64,000 nucleotides of DNA from Arthrobacter liuii (GCF_014639275.1 NZ_BMFW01000001.1:324468-388467); one strand, 5' to 3'; shown: positions 26,228 to 35,149, counted from the stretch's first letter. The notes: a model not told the origin generated them from the letters alone. Numbers and translations: made by a program.

Positions 26228-27340
26228 CTACTTGGTCGGGCTGGACTTCGATTCGACCTTGACTGCGCCGGAGATGATGTCCTTCTTGAGCTGGTCCAGG
26301 TCGCTCTTCACGTCTGCCTGCACAGCGGAATCGAGATCATGGACCGGAGCCAGGGCCACGCCACCATTTGCGAGGGTTCCGATGTATGGTGTGGCGTCGA
26401 ACTTGCCGTCCTTGTCGTCTTTGATGACCGTCTCCACCGCGGTGGACATGGTCTTCTGGACGGAGGAGAGGATTACGGACTTGTAATCCGGGGCAGTCAG
26501 GTAGCCATCCGAGTCGACCCAGATGAGCTTTGCGTCCTTGCCTTTGGACTTAGCGTCAAGAATCGCGCTGCCTGCGCCACTTCCAACGGGTCCGGCCACG
26601 GGCAGGACGACGTCGGCGCCCTGGTCAAGGAAACCCTGGGTCAGGACCTTGCCCTTGTCGACCTGCTTGAAGTCACCGACGAAGGTGCCGTCCTGCTTGT
26701 CCTTGTCCCAGCCGATGAGCTGGACGTTCTTGCCCTTCTTCTGGTTGTAGTACTTAACGCCGTCGGCAAAGCCGTCCATGAAGATGGTGACGGTGGGGAT
26801 GTTGATGCCGCCGAAGGTGGCGACCTTGCCGGTCTTGGAGGTGCCGGCCGCCAGGTAGCCGGCCAGGAACGCGGCCTGGGCCGTGTCATAGACGATCGGC
26901 TTGACGTTCTTGGGGAATGTGGGGTCGTTGTAGTCGATGATTGCGAAGTGGCTGTTCGGGTTGGCCGTCGCGATGGACTTCGTGGCGTCGCCGAGCAGGA
27001 AGCCTACAGTGACCGTGAGCTTGCAGCCCTGCTGGACCATGGACCGGAGGTTCGGGTCATAGTCCGTGTCAGCCTTGGACTGGACGTGCTTCTCCTTGAT
27101 ACCGAGGTCTTTCACGGCGCTCTGCAGGCCCTCGTAGCCTGACTGGTTGAACGACTTGTCGTCGAATCCACCGGAGTCGGACACCATGCATGCAGTGTAA
27201 TCCGATGTGGTGGCTGAACCTGAGGCGCCGGGCGAGGACGGGGCGGCCCCGCAGCCGGTGAGCAGCAGAGCGGACGCACCGAGGGTGGCCACACCGGCCA
27301 TTGAACCGCGCTTGAAGCTGGCACGCAGTGATTTCTTCAA
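26228..27340 (-). CDS. BMP-family nucleoside-binding lipoprotein
   Basis: A 370-residue extracytoplasmic receptor. The signal sequence ends in the lipobox LLTGC, so it is membrane anchored. BMP (PnrA-like) family segments: CMVSDSGGFDDKSFNQSGYEGLQ, HFAIIDYNDPTFPKNVKPIVYDTAQAAFLAGYLAA (here described, not one motif) and GADVVLPVAGPVGSGAGSAI. PnrA-like receptors bind purine or pyrimidine nucleosides. The start is TTG at 27340, with GGAGG six bases upstream. It is the first gene of the nucleoside import and salvage operon. Confidence 0.91.
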   Translation of the reverse strand: MKKSLRASFKRGSMAGVATLGASALLLTGCGAAPSSPGASGSATTSDYTACMVSDSGGFDDKSFNQSGYEGLQSAVKDLGIKEKHVQSKADTDYDPNLRSMVQQGCKLTVTVGFLLGDATKSIATANPNSHFAIIDYNDPTFPKNVKPIVYDTAQAAFLAGYLAAGTSKTGKVATFGGINIPTVTIFMDGFADGVKYYNQKKGKNVQLIGWDKDKQDGTFVGDFKQVDKGKVLTQGFLDQGADVVLPVAGPVGSGAGSAILDAKSKGKDAKLIWVDSDGYLTAPDYKSVILSSVQKTMSTAVETVIKDDKDGKFDATPYIGTLANGGVALAPVHDLDSAVQADVKSDLDQLKKDIISGAVKVESKSSPTK

Positions 27341-27537
27341 TTTTCCTCCAGGGATGATGCGAGTGGCGCTACGGGCTGGAATTCAATGAGTGTCCGTTTC
27401 GGCGCTGAAATTCTGTTTTCACTGAAGGCACGCAGCACTGCGCCGGAGCGCACTGATGGCACTCACTTTAGTGGCCTGCGACACGTCCCAATAGCACGGC
27501 GGGAGCCCATCCGGGAGATTGTTTACAAGTTGTTACC

Positions 27538-27578
27538 AAGCAGTAGGGGCACCGCAGAATACGGTGCCCCTACTGCTT
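27538..27578 (-). terminator. Terminator downstream of the ohrR-ohr-oxidoreductase operon
   Basis: Arms 27538-27554 and 27562-27578 are a perfect 17-bp inverted repeat with a 7-base loop, 19 bases after the oxidoreductase stop. On the minus strand a T-containing tail (GGTAACAACTTG) follows. Confidence 0.85.
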
Positions 27579-27596
27579 GTGAATGGACTGCGGCGG

Positions 27597-28613
27597 CTAC
27601 AGCCGGACCAGCATCTTGCCAGTGTTGGCCCCGTCCAGGAGGTCCATGAACGCCCGCGGCGCGTTTTCCAGCCCGTCCACGATCGTCTCGTCGTAGCGCA
27701 CGGTTCCGTCCGCCAGCCAGCCGGCCATCTTCTCGGCGAACTCCGCCGCGTGCTGCCGCTGGCCGCCCACCAGGAAGCCGCGAAGGGTCAACTGCTTGCC
27801 GATCGCCTGCATCAGGTTGTGGGGTGCGGGAGTGGGTTCGGTGGAGTTGTACTGGGCGATTGCGCCGCACATGGCCACCCGTCCGCCCACGTTGAGGACC
27901 GCCAGGGCTGCCTCCAGGTGTTCGCCGCCCACGTTGTCGAAGTAGACGTCGATGCCGTCCGGCCCGGCAGCCTTCTCGAGCTGCTCGGGAACGGGACCAT
28001 CGTGATAGTCGAAGGCCGCATCAAAACCAAGCTCCAGGAGCCGGGCCACCTTGGCGGGCGAGCCGGCCGAGCCGATCACCCGCGAGGCGCCCATGGCTTT
28101 GGCAATCTGCCCCACCAGGGAGCCCACCGCACCTGCCGCACCCGAAACGAAGACGGCGTCCCCCGGCTTGAACTCAGCTACCTTCAACAGGCCGGCATAC
28201 GCCGTCAGCCCCGTCATGCCCAGGGCGCCGAGGAAAGCGGAAGCCGGTGCCAGGTCCGTGCGGGCCGGGGTGGCAGCGTTGCCGTCCACCACGGCGTACT
28301 CCCGCCAGCCAAGGGAATGCACGACGACGTCGCCCTCCTTGTGTGCGGACGAACGGGACGCAATCACCTCACCCACCGCCCCGCCGTCGAGCGCCTTGCC
28401 CACGGCGAAGGGGGCGGAGTAGGACTTGACGTCGTTCATCCGGCCCCGCATGTAGGGGTCCACGGACATAAAGAGGTTGCGCACCAGGATCTGGCCGTCT
28501 TCAAGCTCGGGCAGGTCAGACTCGGCAAGTTGGAAGTTGCCGCTGGAAGGACGCCCCACGGGGCGCGACGCGAGCCGGATTTCACGGGTGGTGGTTGCAA
28601 GTGCTGTGCTCAT
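27597..28613 (-). CDS. NADP-dependent medium-chain oxidoreductase (CurA/leukotriene B4 dehydrogenase-like)
   Basis: A 338-residue zinc-free medium-chain reductase. N-terminal LVRNLFMSVDPYMRGRMND is characteristic of the 2-alkenal/prostaglandin reductase branch, and the NADPH fold reads GDAVFVSGAAGAVGSLVGQIAKA, followed by VIGSAGSPAKVARLLELGFDAAFDY and GIDVYFDNVGGEHLEAAL. Such enzymes reduce activated double bonds of alkenals, enones or quinones. Its ATG overlaps the ohr stop, so it belongs to the peroxide-responsive operon and may detoxify products of lipid peroxidation (inference). Confidence 0.9.
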   Translation of the reverse strand: MSTALATTTREIRLASRPVGRPSSGNFQLAESDLPELEDGQILVRNLFMSVDPYMRGRMNDVKSYSAPFAVGKALDGGAVGEVIASRSSAHKEGDVVVHSLGWREYAVVDGNAATPARTDLAPASAFLGALGMTGLTAYAGLLKVAEFKPGDAVFVSGAAGAVGSLVGQIAKAMGASRVIGSAGSPAKVARLLELGFDAAFDYHDGPVPEQLEKAAGPDGIDVYFDNVGGEHLEAALAVLNVGGRVAMCGAIAQYNSTEPTPAPHNLMQAIGKQLTLRGFLVGGQRQHAAEFAEKMAGWLADGTVRYDETIVDGLENAPRAFMDLLDGANTGKMLVRL

Positions 28614-29041
28614 GCTGCGTACTCCAGAATCTTGAGGTCGACATTGATGTTGCCGCGGGTGGCGTTCGAATAGGGGCAGACCTGGTGTGCCTTGGCCACC
28701 AGGTCCTCTGCGGTGGCGAGGTCCAGTGCGGGCAGGGCGATTTCCAGCTCGGCAGCCAGCCCGAAGCCGGCTCCGCCGTCCAGCTGCCCCAGGTGGACCT
28801 TCGCTGCCACTGCCGAGTCGGTCAGGTCGGCGCCTGCCTTGCGGCCCACCAGCCGCAGTGCGGAGTGGAAGCAGGCGGCATACCCGGCGGCGAAGAGCTG
28901 TTCGGGGTTGGTGCCTTGGCCGCTGCCGCCCAGTTCGACGGGGCTGGCGAGGTCCACTGCCAGCTTGCCGTCGTTGCTGCGCGCAGTGCCGTCACGTCCC
29001 TCGCCGGAGGCCAGGGCCTCGGCGGTGTAGAGAGTCTTCAC
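28610..29041 (-). CDS. ohr: Organic hydroperoxide resistance protein Ohr (OsmC superfamily)
   Basis: A 143-residue cytoplasmic peroxiredoxin-like enzyme reducing organic and fatty-acid hydroperoxides using lipoylated protein. The two redox cysteines are in GYAACFHSALRLV and AHQVCPYSNATRGNI, the standard Ohr arrangement, and GTNPEQLFAAGYAACF is the family signature. The start was taken at GTG 29041 (MKTLYTAEA), with AGGACGG upstream. It sits between ohrR and the oxidoreductase. Confidence 0.94.
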   Translation of the reverse strand: MKTLYTAEALASGEGRDGTARSNDGKLAVDLASPVELGGSGQGTNPEQLFAAGYAACFHSALRLVGRKAGADLTDSAVAAKVHLGQLDGGAGFGLAAELEIALPALDLATAEDLVAKAHQVCPYSNATRGNINVDLKILEYAA

Positions 29042-29099
29042 GAAAGATATCCGTCCTGTAGATGGGATGGTGCAGTAGTCGCCGCTCGGAGCGGCTTTG

Positions 29100-29534
29100 T
29101 CAGAGCGACCCGTGCAGTGCGGCCGTGAGCTTGCCCAGGGTGGTCCGCAGTTGTTCGAGTTCGTCCAGGGAGAGCCCTGCGGCATCGGCCAGCCGCTGTG
29201 GAATGGCCCTGGCAGGCCCGCTGAGGCTTCGCCCGGCGGCCGTCAGGTGGATGGCGACACGGCGTTCGTCCTCGACGGACCGCCGGCGTTCCACGAGCCC
29301 AAGGGCTTCAAGGCGCTTGAGGAGGGGCGACAGGGTGCCCGAGTCAAGGCCGAGCTCCCCGCCGAGTTCCTTAACACCGCGAGGCTCGCTTTCCCACAGC
29401 ACCAGCATCACCAGGTATTGCGGGTAGGTGAGCCCCAGTTCGTCGAGGACGGGCCTGTACACGGCGGTGGCGGCACGGGACGCCGAGTAGAGCGCAAAAC
29501 ATACTTGCCGGTCCAGGCGGGGCGCTTCGGTCAT
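29100..29534 (-). CDS. ohrR: OhrR, MarR-family organic-peroxide sensor repressor
   Basis: A 144-residue winged-helix repressor. The reactive Cys near residue 11 lies in LDRQVCFALYSASRA, diagnostic of OhrR, and the wing helix region reads LGLDSGTLSPLLKRLEALGLVERRRS-VEDERR. Peroxide oxidation of the Cys releases it from DNA. The start was set at ATG 29534; an upstream GTG at 29567 would place coding sequence over the operator. A perfect 18-bp palindrome is 22 bases upstream, consistent with autoregulation of ohrR-ohr-oxidoreductase. Confidence 0.92.
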   Translation of the reverse strand: MTEAPRLDRQVCFALYSASRAATAVYRPVLDELGLTYPQYLVMLVLWESEPRGVKELGGELGLDSGTLSPLLKRLEALGLVERRRSVEDERRVAIHLTAAGRSLSGPARAIPQRLADAAGLSLDELEQLRTTLGKLTAALHGSL

Positions 29535-29555
29535 AGTGACACCATAGCCCACAAT

Positions 29556-29573
29556 TAAGTTGTGCACAACTTA
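29556..29573. promoter_or_regulatory. OhrR operator candidate (perfect 18-bp palindrome)
   Basis: TAAGTTGTGCACAACTTA is fully self-complementary and lies just upstream of the ohrR start. MarR/OhrR proteins bind such AT-flanked palindromes of 16-20 bp. It is the only regulatory gap of the operon. Confidence 0.7.
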
Positions 29574-29666
29574 CCGCAGGCGGAGTGTCCCCTGTTGTAC
29601 CGCCGTCGTGATTCCGCGACCGCGCCCGGCGCCTTTTCCTGGCAGCCCCGCCCGGGTGGGGCGGGC

Positions 29667-30884
29667 TTAGGGAACCTGTGCTTGCTCGAGGTCCCTGATG
29701 GTCCGCAGCGCCGCTGCCGTGAGGACCCGGATGCCCAGGCCCAGGGAGCGCTCGTCCAGGATGTAATCGCCGCGGTGCAGGTCGTAGTCCTCCCCGCCGG
29801 GCGTTTTGGTGCCCAGGCGCATCATCGCTCCGGGAAGTTCGGCAAGGAACCAAGCGAAGTCCTCGCCGCCCATGGACTGCGGAGTCAGCACCACTGCGCT
29901 CTCGCCGATTTCCGCGCGCGCGGCCGCCTCGATGATGGCTGTCTCGTGTTCGGAGTTCACCACCGGCGGCACACCCCTGGTGTGCTCCAAATGGACATCC
30001 ACCCCATACGGCGCGGCCACCTGGTGGACCACTTCGTCGAGGAGTTCACCGGCGGCGTGCCAGGCGTCTCGGTCCAGGCACCGCATTGTTCCGGCCATGT
30101 AGCCGGTGCCGGGGATGGCGTTGGGTGCCGAGCCGGCGGTGATCTGGCCCCACACCACGGACACACCGCTGCGGACATCCACCCGGCGGGACAGCACGGC
30201 CGGCACGTTGACCGCGATCTGCGCCAGTGCGAACACCAGGTCTTCAGTGAGGTGCGGGCGGGAGGTGTGGCCGCCGCGGCCGGACAGTTCGATCCGGATG
30301 GTGTCCGATGCCGAGGTGATGGCACCTATCCTTGTGCCCACCTTGCCCACTTCAATCCTGGGATCGCAGTGCAGCGCCAAGATTCGCGGTACACCGTCCA
30401 GGACACCCTGCTCGATGCAGGAATGCGCGCCGCCGGGCATGGTCTCTTCGGCCGGTTGGAAAATGATCCTTACGGTGGCGCCGAGGGGTGCCTCCTGATG
30501 CATCCGGTTCAGGACCAGCGCAATGCCAAGCATGGTGGCTGTGTGCACGTCATGGCCGCAGGCATGGGTGACACCATGGTTTTTCGACGCGAACGCCAGG
30601 CCGGTTTCCTCGATGATGGGCAGCGCATCGATGTCGCCGCGCAGCGCGGTGGCGATGGGCCCTTCGCCTACGTCCACCGTCAGCCCGGTACCCTCCAGCC
30701 GGCGGGGGCTCAGGCCGGCTGCCTCGAGCCGTTCGGCGAGCTTGTCCGTGGTGCGGAACTCCTTGAAGGACAGTTCCGGGTGCGCATGCAGGTCCCGGCG
30801 GAATTCGATCAGTTCCGGCAGCAGCGGCTCGAGCCACGGAGCCACCCGTGCGGTGGGCTCGGCTTCTGTAGTGTAATTGCGCAC
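29667..30884 (-). CDS. M20-family amidohydrolase (aminoacylase/hippurate hydrolase type)
   Basis: A 405-residue zinc hydrolase that cleaves N-acyl amino acids or related amides. Metal and catalytic motifs: RRDLHAHPELSFKEF, ALRGDIDALPI, HACGHDVHTATMLG and AEETMPGGAHS, and the C-terminal QSMGGEDFAWFL. The CGHD motif with a conserved Cys is typical of the AbgB/HipO subgroup. Substrate cannot be assigned. It is monocistronic, upstream of which lies the manC-like gene; no Shine-Dalgarno is obvious. Confidence 0.9.
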   Translation of the reverse strand: MRNYTTEAEPTARVAPWLEPLLPELIEFRRDLHAHPELSFKEFRTTDKLAERLEAAGLSPRRLEGTGLTVDVGEGPIATALRGDIDALPIIEETGLAFASKNHGVTHACGHDVHTATMLGIALVLNRMHQEAPLGATVRIIFQPAEETMPGGAHSCIEQGVLDGVPRILALHCDPRIEVGKVGTRIGAITSASDTIRIELSGRGGHTSRPHLTEDLVFALAQIAVNVPAVLSRRVDVRSGVSVVWGQITAGSAPNAIPGTGYMAGTMRCLDRDAWHAAGELLDEVVHQVAAPYGVDVHLEHTRGVPPVVNSEHETAIIEAAARAEIGESAVVLTPQSMGGEDFAWFLAELPGAMMRLGTKTPGGEDYDLHRGDYILDERSLGLGIRVLTAAALRTIRDLEQAQVP

Positions 30885-30948
30885 TGCTTCACTCTAGCGA
30901 CGGTAGAGGCCTTAGTACCCATTCACTGACGCCTCATTACAGCCCGGC

Positions 30949-30975
30949 CCTGCCGGCACGCGCGGTGCCGGCAGG
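30949..30975 (-). terminator. Hairpin downstream of the mannose-1-phosphate guanylyltransferase gene
   Basis: Arms 30949-30959 and 30965-30975 form a perfect 11-bp GC-rich stem with a GCGCG loop, 9 bases after the stop. It lacks a U tract on the minus strand, as is common for actinobacterial terminators. Confidence 0.55.
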
Positions 30976-30983
30976 TTTCCGCA

Positions 30984-32117
30984 TCAGAGGACGTCCGTGT
31001 CCCCGCTGGCCTTGAGTGCGTCCACGGCGGCCTTCACGCGCTGCGAGTTGGCCATGGTGGTCACCAGGAGGGCGTCGGGTGTGTCCACGACGACTACGTC
31101 CTGGATACCGATCAGTGCGATGACACGCTTGGTGTCGGTGACCACAACCCCGCTTGAGTTCTCGGTGAACACGCGGGCGCCTTCGCCCAGGACCGTGACA
31201 TCGTCAACTTCCTTTGCGCTGTTCAGCCGGCCAACGGAGGCGAAGTCGCCCACGTCGTCCCACCGGAAGGAGCCGGGCACGACGGCCACGTCCCCGGCTT
31301 CAGCGGCGGGCTCGGCCACTGCGTAGTCGATGGCGATCTTCGGCAGGGTAGGCCAGATGCGGGCGGTGACCTCGTCACGCTGCGGGGTGTCCCACGCCCT
31401 GGCGATTTCCTGCAGGCCCTGGAACAGCTCAGGCTGGTTGGCCTCAAGGTGCTTGAGCATCAGTGACACGGGCGCCACGAACATGCCGGCGTTCCATACA
31501 TAGTCACCGCTGTCCACGTACTGCTGTGCCACCGCTTCGTCAGGCTTTTCGACGAACTCCACCACGTCGTGCGCGCTGGGCGCCCCTTCGATGTGCAGCG
31601 CCTTGCCGGAGCGGATGTACCCGAACCCGGTGGAGGGGTGGGTGGGCTTGATGCCGATGGTCACGATCTTGCCGGTTGCGGCCGTATGGATCGCTTCGCG
31701 GACGGCCTGCTGGAAGAGGTTGTCCGGGCTGATGACGTGGTCGGCGGCGAAGGAACCCATGATGGTGTCGGGATCGCGCTCGTGCAGGATGGCCGCCGCG
31801 AGGCCGATGGCCGCACCGGAGTCCTTGGGCTCCGACTCAAGGACCAGATCGGCGTCCTGGACTTCGGGAAGCTGGCGGCATACGGCGTCGCGGTGGGCAT
31901 GGCCGGTCACCACCAGCATCCGGTTGCCCGCCAGCGGGTGCAGCCGGTCGTAGGTGGCGCGCAGCAAGGTGCTGCCCGATCCCGTGAGATCGTGAAGGAA
32001 CTTGGGAGCTGCTGCTCGTGACAGGGGCCAGAGGCGGGTCCCCACTCCGCCTGCCGGAATCACCGCAATGAAGCGGTCAAGGGGTGAAGCCGGGCTTGTC
32101 ACTTTGTCTGTACTCAT
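30984..32117 (-). CDS. manC: Mannose-1-phosphate guanylyltransferase
   Basis: Forms GDP-mannose from mannose 1-phosphate and GTP for glycan and cell-envelope glycosylation. The 377-residue protein starts with the nucleotidyltransferase signature FIAVIPAGGVGTRLWPLSRA and has ESEPKDSGAAIGLAAAIL, GSFAADHVI, FGYIRSGK, VEFVEKPDEA and DYVWNAGMFV, the usual GDP-mannose pyrophosphorylase series. It lacks the C-terminal isomerase domain of bifunctional enzymes. The ATG at 32117 is used; a GTG three bases upstream is also possible. It diverges from sdhCDAB. Confidence 0.92.
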   Translation of the reverse strand: MSTDKVTSPASPLDRFIAVIPAGGVGTRLWPLSRAAAPKFLHDLTGSGSTLLRATYDRLHPLAGNRMLVVTGHAHRDAVCRQLPEVQDADLVLESEPKDSGAAIGLAAAILHERDPDTIMGSFAADHVISPDNLFQQAVREAIHTAATGKIVTIGIKPTHPSTGFGYIRSGKALHIEGAPSAHDVVEFVEKPDEAVAQQYVDSGDYVWNAGMFVAPVSLMLKHLEANQPELFQGLQEIARAWDTPQRDEVTARIWPTLPKIAIDYAVAEPAAEAGDVAVVPGSFRWDDVGDFASVGRLNSAKEVDDVTVLGEGARVFTENSSGVVVTDTKRVIALIGIQDVVVVDTPDALLVTTMANSQRVKAAVDALKASGDTDVL

Positions 32118-32393
32118 CACGGCTACTTTAGCGGACGGCCCGCAACGGGTTCATGTGTCAACGCATGGGTCCTGCGTTTTGGGACACGGCCGCACTCAAA
32201 AGCCGACGGCAGTGTGGCGTTTGTCTCATTTCCCCGGAAAATCCGCACCAGCGCTGGACACCAATAAACTCCTAAATTGAATAAGCTGTTAGCGGAGCCT
32301 AGATTTAGGCCTGAGCTACGAGTGCTCTCGCAGCAGGCGTTCCCCCCGCATGGATCTCATGCCAGCGCCGCTGTGTCGCAGGGAGGTTTATCA

Positions 32394-32774
32394 GTGCCGA
32401 CAAAACCAGCTGGCACCTTGTACCGCGGCCGTGAAGGCATGTGGTCCTGGGTAGGACACCGCATTACCGGTGTAGTGATCTTTTTCTTCTTGTTGGTCCA
32501 CGTCCTGGACACCTCCTTGGTGCGTGTGTCACCGGAGGCCTACACCGCCGTGATCGGCGCCTACAAGAACCCCCTGATGGCGCTGGGCGAAACCGGCCTT
32601 GTTGCCGCAATCGTGTTCCACGCCTTCAACGGCCTGCGGATCATTGCGGTCGACTTCTGGAAGAAGGGCGCCAAGTACCAGCGGCAGATGCTGTGGGCAG
32701 TCCTGGCCCTCTGGGTCGTGACCATGCTCGCTTTCTCCATCCGCCACCTCTCCCTCTCCCTCGGAGGTCACTAA
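32394..32774 (+). CDS. sdhC: Succinate dehydrogenase, cytochrome b556 subunit
   Basis: A 126-residue membrane anchor of complex II. Three helices are visible. The family signature GHRITGVVIFFFLLVHVLDTS contains the heme-ligand His, and a second His is in VFHAFNGLRIIAVDF. The GTG at 32394 was selected because GGGAGG lies seven bases upstream; the frame opens earlier but without similarity. First gene of sdhCDAB, which feeds electrons from succinate to menaquinone and links the TCA cycle to respiration. Confidence 0.93.
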   Translation: MPTKPAGTLYRGREGMWSWVGHRITGVVIFFFLLVHVLDTSLVRVSPEAYTAVIGAYKNPLMALGETGLVAAIVFHAFNGLRIIAVDFWKKGAKYQRQMLWAVLALWVVTMLAFSIRHLSLSLGGH

Positions 32775-32777
32775 GCC

Positions 32778-33239
32778 ATGACTGCAACGATCGAGAGCCC
32801 CCGCAGCGGGCGGATCGCTCCCCAGTACCGCCGCAGCGGCGGCTCCCGGGGCAACTTCGAGATGATCGCCTGGCTGTTCATGCGCCTCTCCGGCGTAGTA
32901 CTGGTGGTGCTCATCTTCGGCCACCTGTTCGTGAACCTCATGGTCGGTGAAGGCATCCACGCCATCGACTTCGGCTTCGTCGCCGGCAAGTGGGCGGACC
33001 CGTTCTGGCAGTTCTGGGACCTGGCCATGCTGTGGCTGGCAATGCTGCACGGCACCAACGGCGTTCGGACCATTATTAACGACTACGCCGAGAAGACCTC
33101 GACGCGCCGCTGGCTGAAGACCGTGCTCTACGCGGCAGCAGTGGTCATCATCCTCCTGGGCACCCTGGTCATCTTCACCTTCAACCCGTGCCCCGTGGTG
33201 AACGGCGTTGCCCTTCCGGGCGGCTTCTGCCCTGCCTAG
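32778..33239 (+). CDS. sdhD: Succinate dehydrogenase, membrane anchor subunit
   Basis: A 153-residue protein with three hydrophobic helices and a short hydrophilic N terminus. MIAWLFMRLSGVVLVVLIFGHLFVNLM and MLWLAMLHGTNGVRTIINDY (given separately from memory of the family order) carry the conserved His residues near heme and quinone. It begins three bases after sdhC. It is followed by a hairpin with a T run before sdhA. Confidence 0.93.
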   Translation: MTATIESPRSGRIAPQYRRSGGSRGNFEMIAWLFMRLSGVVLVVLIFGHLFVNLMVGEGIHAIDFGFVAGKWADPFWQFWDLAMLWLAMLHGTNGVRTIINDYAEKTSTRRWLKTVLYAAAVVIILLGTLVIFTFNPCPVVNGVALPGGFCPA

Positions 33240-33254
33240 CACTGGCCCAACCCC

Positions 33255-33285
33255 GGGCCCGCGGGCTTTACCCGCGGGCCCTGTT
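33255..33285 (+). terminator. Terminator-like hairpin inside the sdh operon
   Basis: Arms 33255-33265 and 33271-33281 form a perfect 11-bp stem (GGGCCCGCGGG) with a 5-base loop, followed by TGTTTTG. It sits in the 109-base gap between sdhD and sdhA, and may reduce read-through to the catalytic subunits or mark a second promoter for sdhAB. Confidence 0.7.
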
Positions 33286-33348
33286 TTGCGGAGCAGGCAA
33301 AGCCGCCCCGTTGTTTCATAGCGAATTTTGAGAGAAAGAGCGTCTGGT

Positions 33349-35148
33349 ATGCAGGTCCATAAGTACGACGTCGTCATCGTCGGTGCCGGTGGCGCTGGCA
33401 TGCGCGCCGCGATCGAGTCCGGTCAGCGCGCGCGCACAGCAGTACTGACCAAGCTCTACCCCACCCGCTCCCACACGGGTGCGGCACAGGGTGGCATGTG
33501 CGCAGCCCTGGCCAACGTCGAGGAAGACAACTGGGAATGGCACACGTTCGACACCGTCAAGGGCGGCGACTACCTGGTTGACCAGGACGCGGCCGAGGTC
33601 ATGGCCAAGGAAGCCATCGACGCCGTGCTGGACCTGGAAAAGATGGGCCTGCCGTTCAACCGCACGCCGGAAGGCCGCATCGACCAGCGCCGCTTTGGTG
33701 GCCACACCCGTGACCACGGCAAGGCTCCGGTCCGCCGTGCATGCTACGCCGCGGACCGCACCGGCCACATGATCCTGCAGACGCTGTACCAAAACTGCGT
33801 CAAGCACAACGTTGAGTTCTACAACGAGTACTACGTCCTGGACCTGCTGACGGTTGAAGAGGACGCTGTCCGCGCGGACGGCACGCCCTACAAGCAGAAG
33901 CGCGTGGCCGGCGTCGTCTCCTACGACCTCGCTTCCGGTGAGCTGCACGTGTTCCAGGCCAAGTCCGTGGTGTTCGCCTCCGGCGGCGCCGGCAAGGTCT
34001 TCAAGACCACCTCGAACGCCCACACCCTGACCGGTGACGGCATGGGCATCGCCTTCCGCCGTGGCATCCCGCTGGAGGACATGGAGTTCTTCCAGTTCCA
34101 CCCGACAGGCCTTGCCGGCCTGGGCATCCTGCTGTCCGAGGCCGCCCGCGGCGAAGGCGCAATCCTCCGCAACTCCGAGGGTGAGCGCTTCATGGAGCGC
34201 TACGCCCCCACCATCAAGGACCTGGCGCCGCGTGACATCGTGGCCCGCTCCATGGCCAACGAGGTGCGCGAAGGCCGTGGCTGCGGCCCCAACAAGGACT
34301 ACGTCCTCCTGGACCTCACCCACCTGGAGCCGGCGCACATCGATGCCAAGCTGCCGGACATCACCGAGTTCGCCCGCACCTACCTGGGCGTGGAACCGTA
34401 CACCGAGCCCGTGCCGGTGTTCCCCACCGCCCACTACGCCATGGGCGGCATCCCCACGAACATCACCACCGAAGTCCTCCAGGACAACGACACCGTGATC
34501 CCCGGACTGTACGCCGCCGGCGAAGTGGCCTGCGTGTCCGTCCACGGTTCGAACCGGCTGGGCACCAACTCGCTGCTGGACATCAATGTGTTCGGCAAGC
34601 GCGCCGGCATCGCCGCAGCGGAATACGCAAAGACCGCACAGTTCGTGGAGTTGCCGGAGAATCCGCTGGGCTACACCACGGATCTGTTGGACATTGCCCG
34701 CAACGGCACCGGTGACGAGAAGGTGGCCCAGATCCGCAAGGAACTGCAGGACACCATGGACGCCAACATGCAGGTGTTCCGCACGGCGGACACCCTGAAC
34801 CAGGTGCTGCGCGACATCGCGTCCTTCGAGGAGCGGTACAAGCACATCAACGTCCAGGACAAGGGCAAGCGCTTCAACCTGGACCTGCTCGAGGCCGTTG
34901 AGCTCGGCTTCCTGCTGGAACTGGCCAAGGTCATGACCGTGGCCGCCCTGCACCGCGAGGAATCCCGCGGCGGACACTTCCGCGAGGACTTCCCCGAGCG
35001 TGACGACGAGAAATTCATGAAGCACTCCATGGCGTACAAGGATGACCATGCGCCGGCTGACGGATCGGCGGAATCAATCGCCGGGATCCGCCTCGCCACC
35101 AAGCCGGTTGTCTTTACCCGCTACGAGCCGATGGTGAGGAAGTACTAA
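33349..35148 (+). CDS. sdhA: Succinate dehydrogenase, flavoprotein subunit
   Basis: Catalytic subunit with covalently bound FAD, 599 residues. VVIVGAGGAGMRAAIESGQ is the FAD fold, TRSHTGAAQGGMCAAL contains the His that binds FAD, FGGHTRDHGKAPVRRACYAADRTGH (two blocks) and EFFQFHPTG carry substrate contacts, and RLGTNSLLDINVFGKRAG completes the family pattern. The start ATG 33349 gives the standard MQVHKYDVVIVG beginning. Only one base separates its stop from sdhB. Confidence 0.97.
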   Translation: MQVHKYDVVIVGAGGAGMRAAIESGQRARTAVLTKLYPTRSHTGAAQGGMCAALANVEEDNWEWHTFDTVKGGDYLVDQDAAEVMAKEAIDAVLDLEKMGLPFNRTPEGRIDQRRFGGHTRDHGKAPVRRACYAADRTGHMILQTLYQNCVKHNVEFYNEYYVLDLLTVEEDAVRADGTPYKQKRVAGVVSYDLASGELHVFQAKSVVFASGGAGKVFKTTSNAHTLTGDGMGIAFRRGIPLEDMEFFQFHPTGLAGLGILLSEAARGEGAILRNSEGERFMERYAPTIKDLAPRDIVARSMANEVREGRGCGPNKDYVLLDLTHLEPAHIDAKLPDITEFARTYLGVEPYTEPVPVFPTAHYAMGGIPTNITTEVLQDNDTVIPGLYAAGEVACVSVHGSNRLGTNSLLDINVFGKRAGIAAAEYAKTAQFVELPENPLGYTTDLLDIARNGTGDEKVAQIRKELQDTMDANMQVFRTADTLNQVLRDIASFEERYKHINVQDKGKRFNLDLLEAVELGFLLELAKVMTVAALHREESRGGHFREDFPERDDEKFMKHSMAYKDDHAPADGSAESIAGIRLATKPVVFTRYEPMVRKY

Positions 35149-35149
35149 G

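Noticed and set aside
32297..32310. GCCTA-GATT-TAGGC upstream of sdhC as an operator
   Set aside because: Five-base arms are short enough to arise by chance, and I see no second copy or supporting context.
33316..35049. A 577-codon open frame on the minus strand
   Set aside because: It is antisense to sdhA, whose flavoprotein motifs are complete; its product has the biased composition of an opposite-strand shadow.
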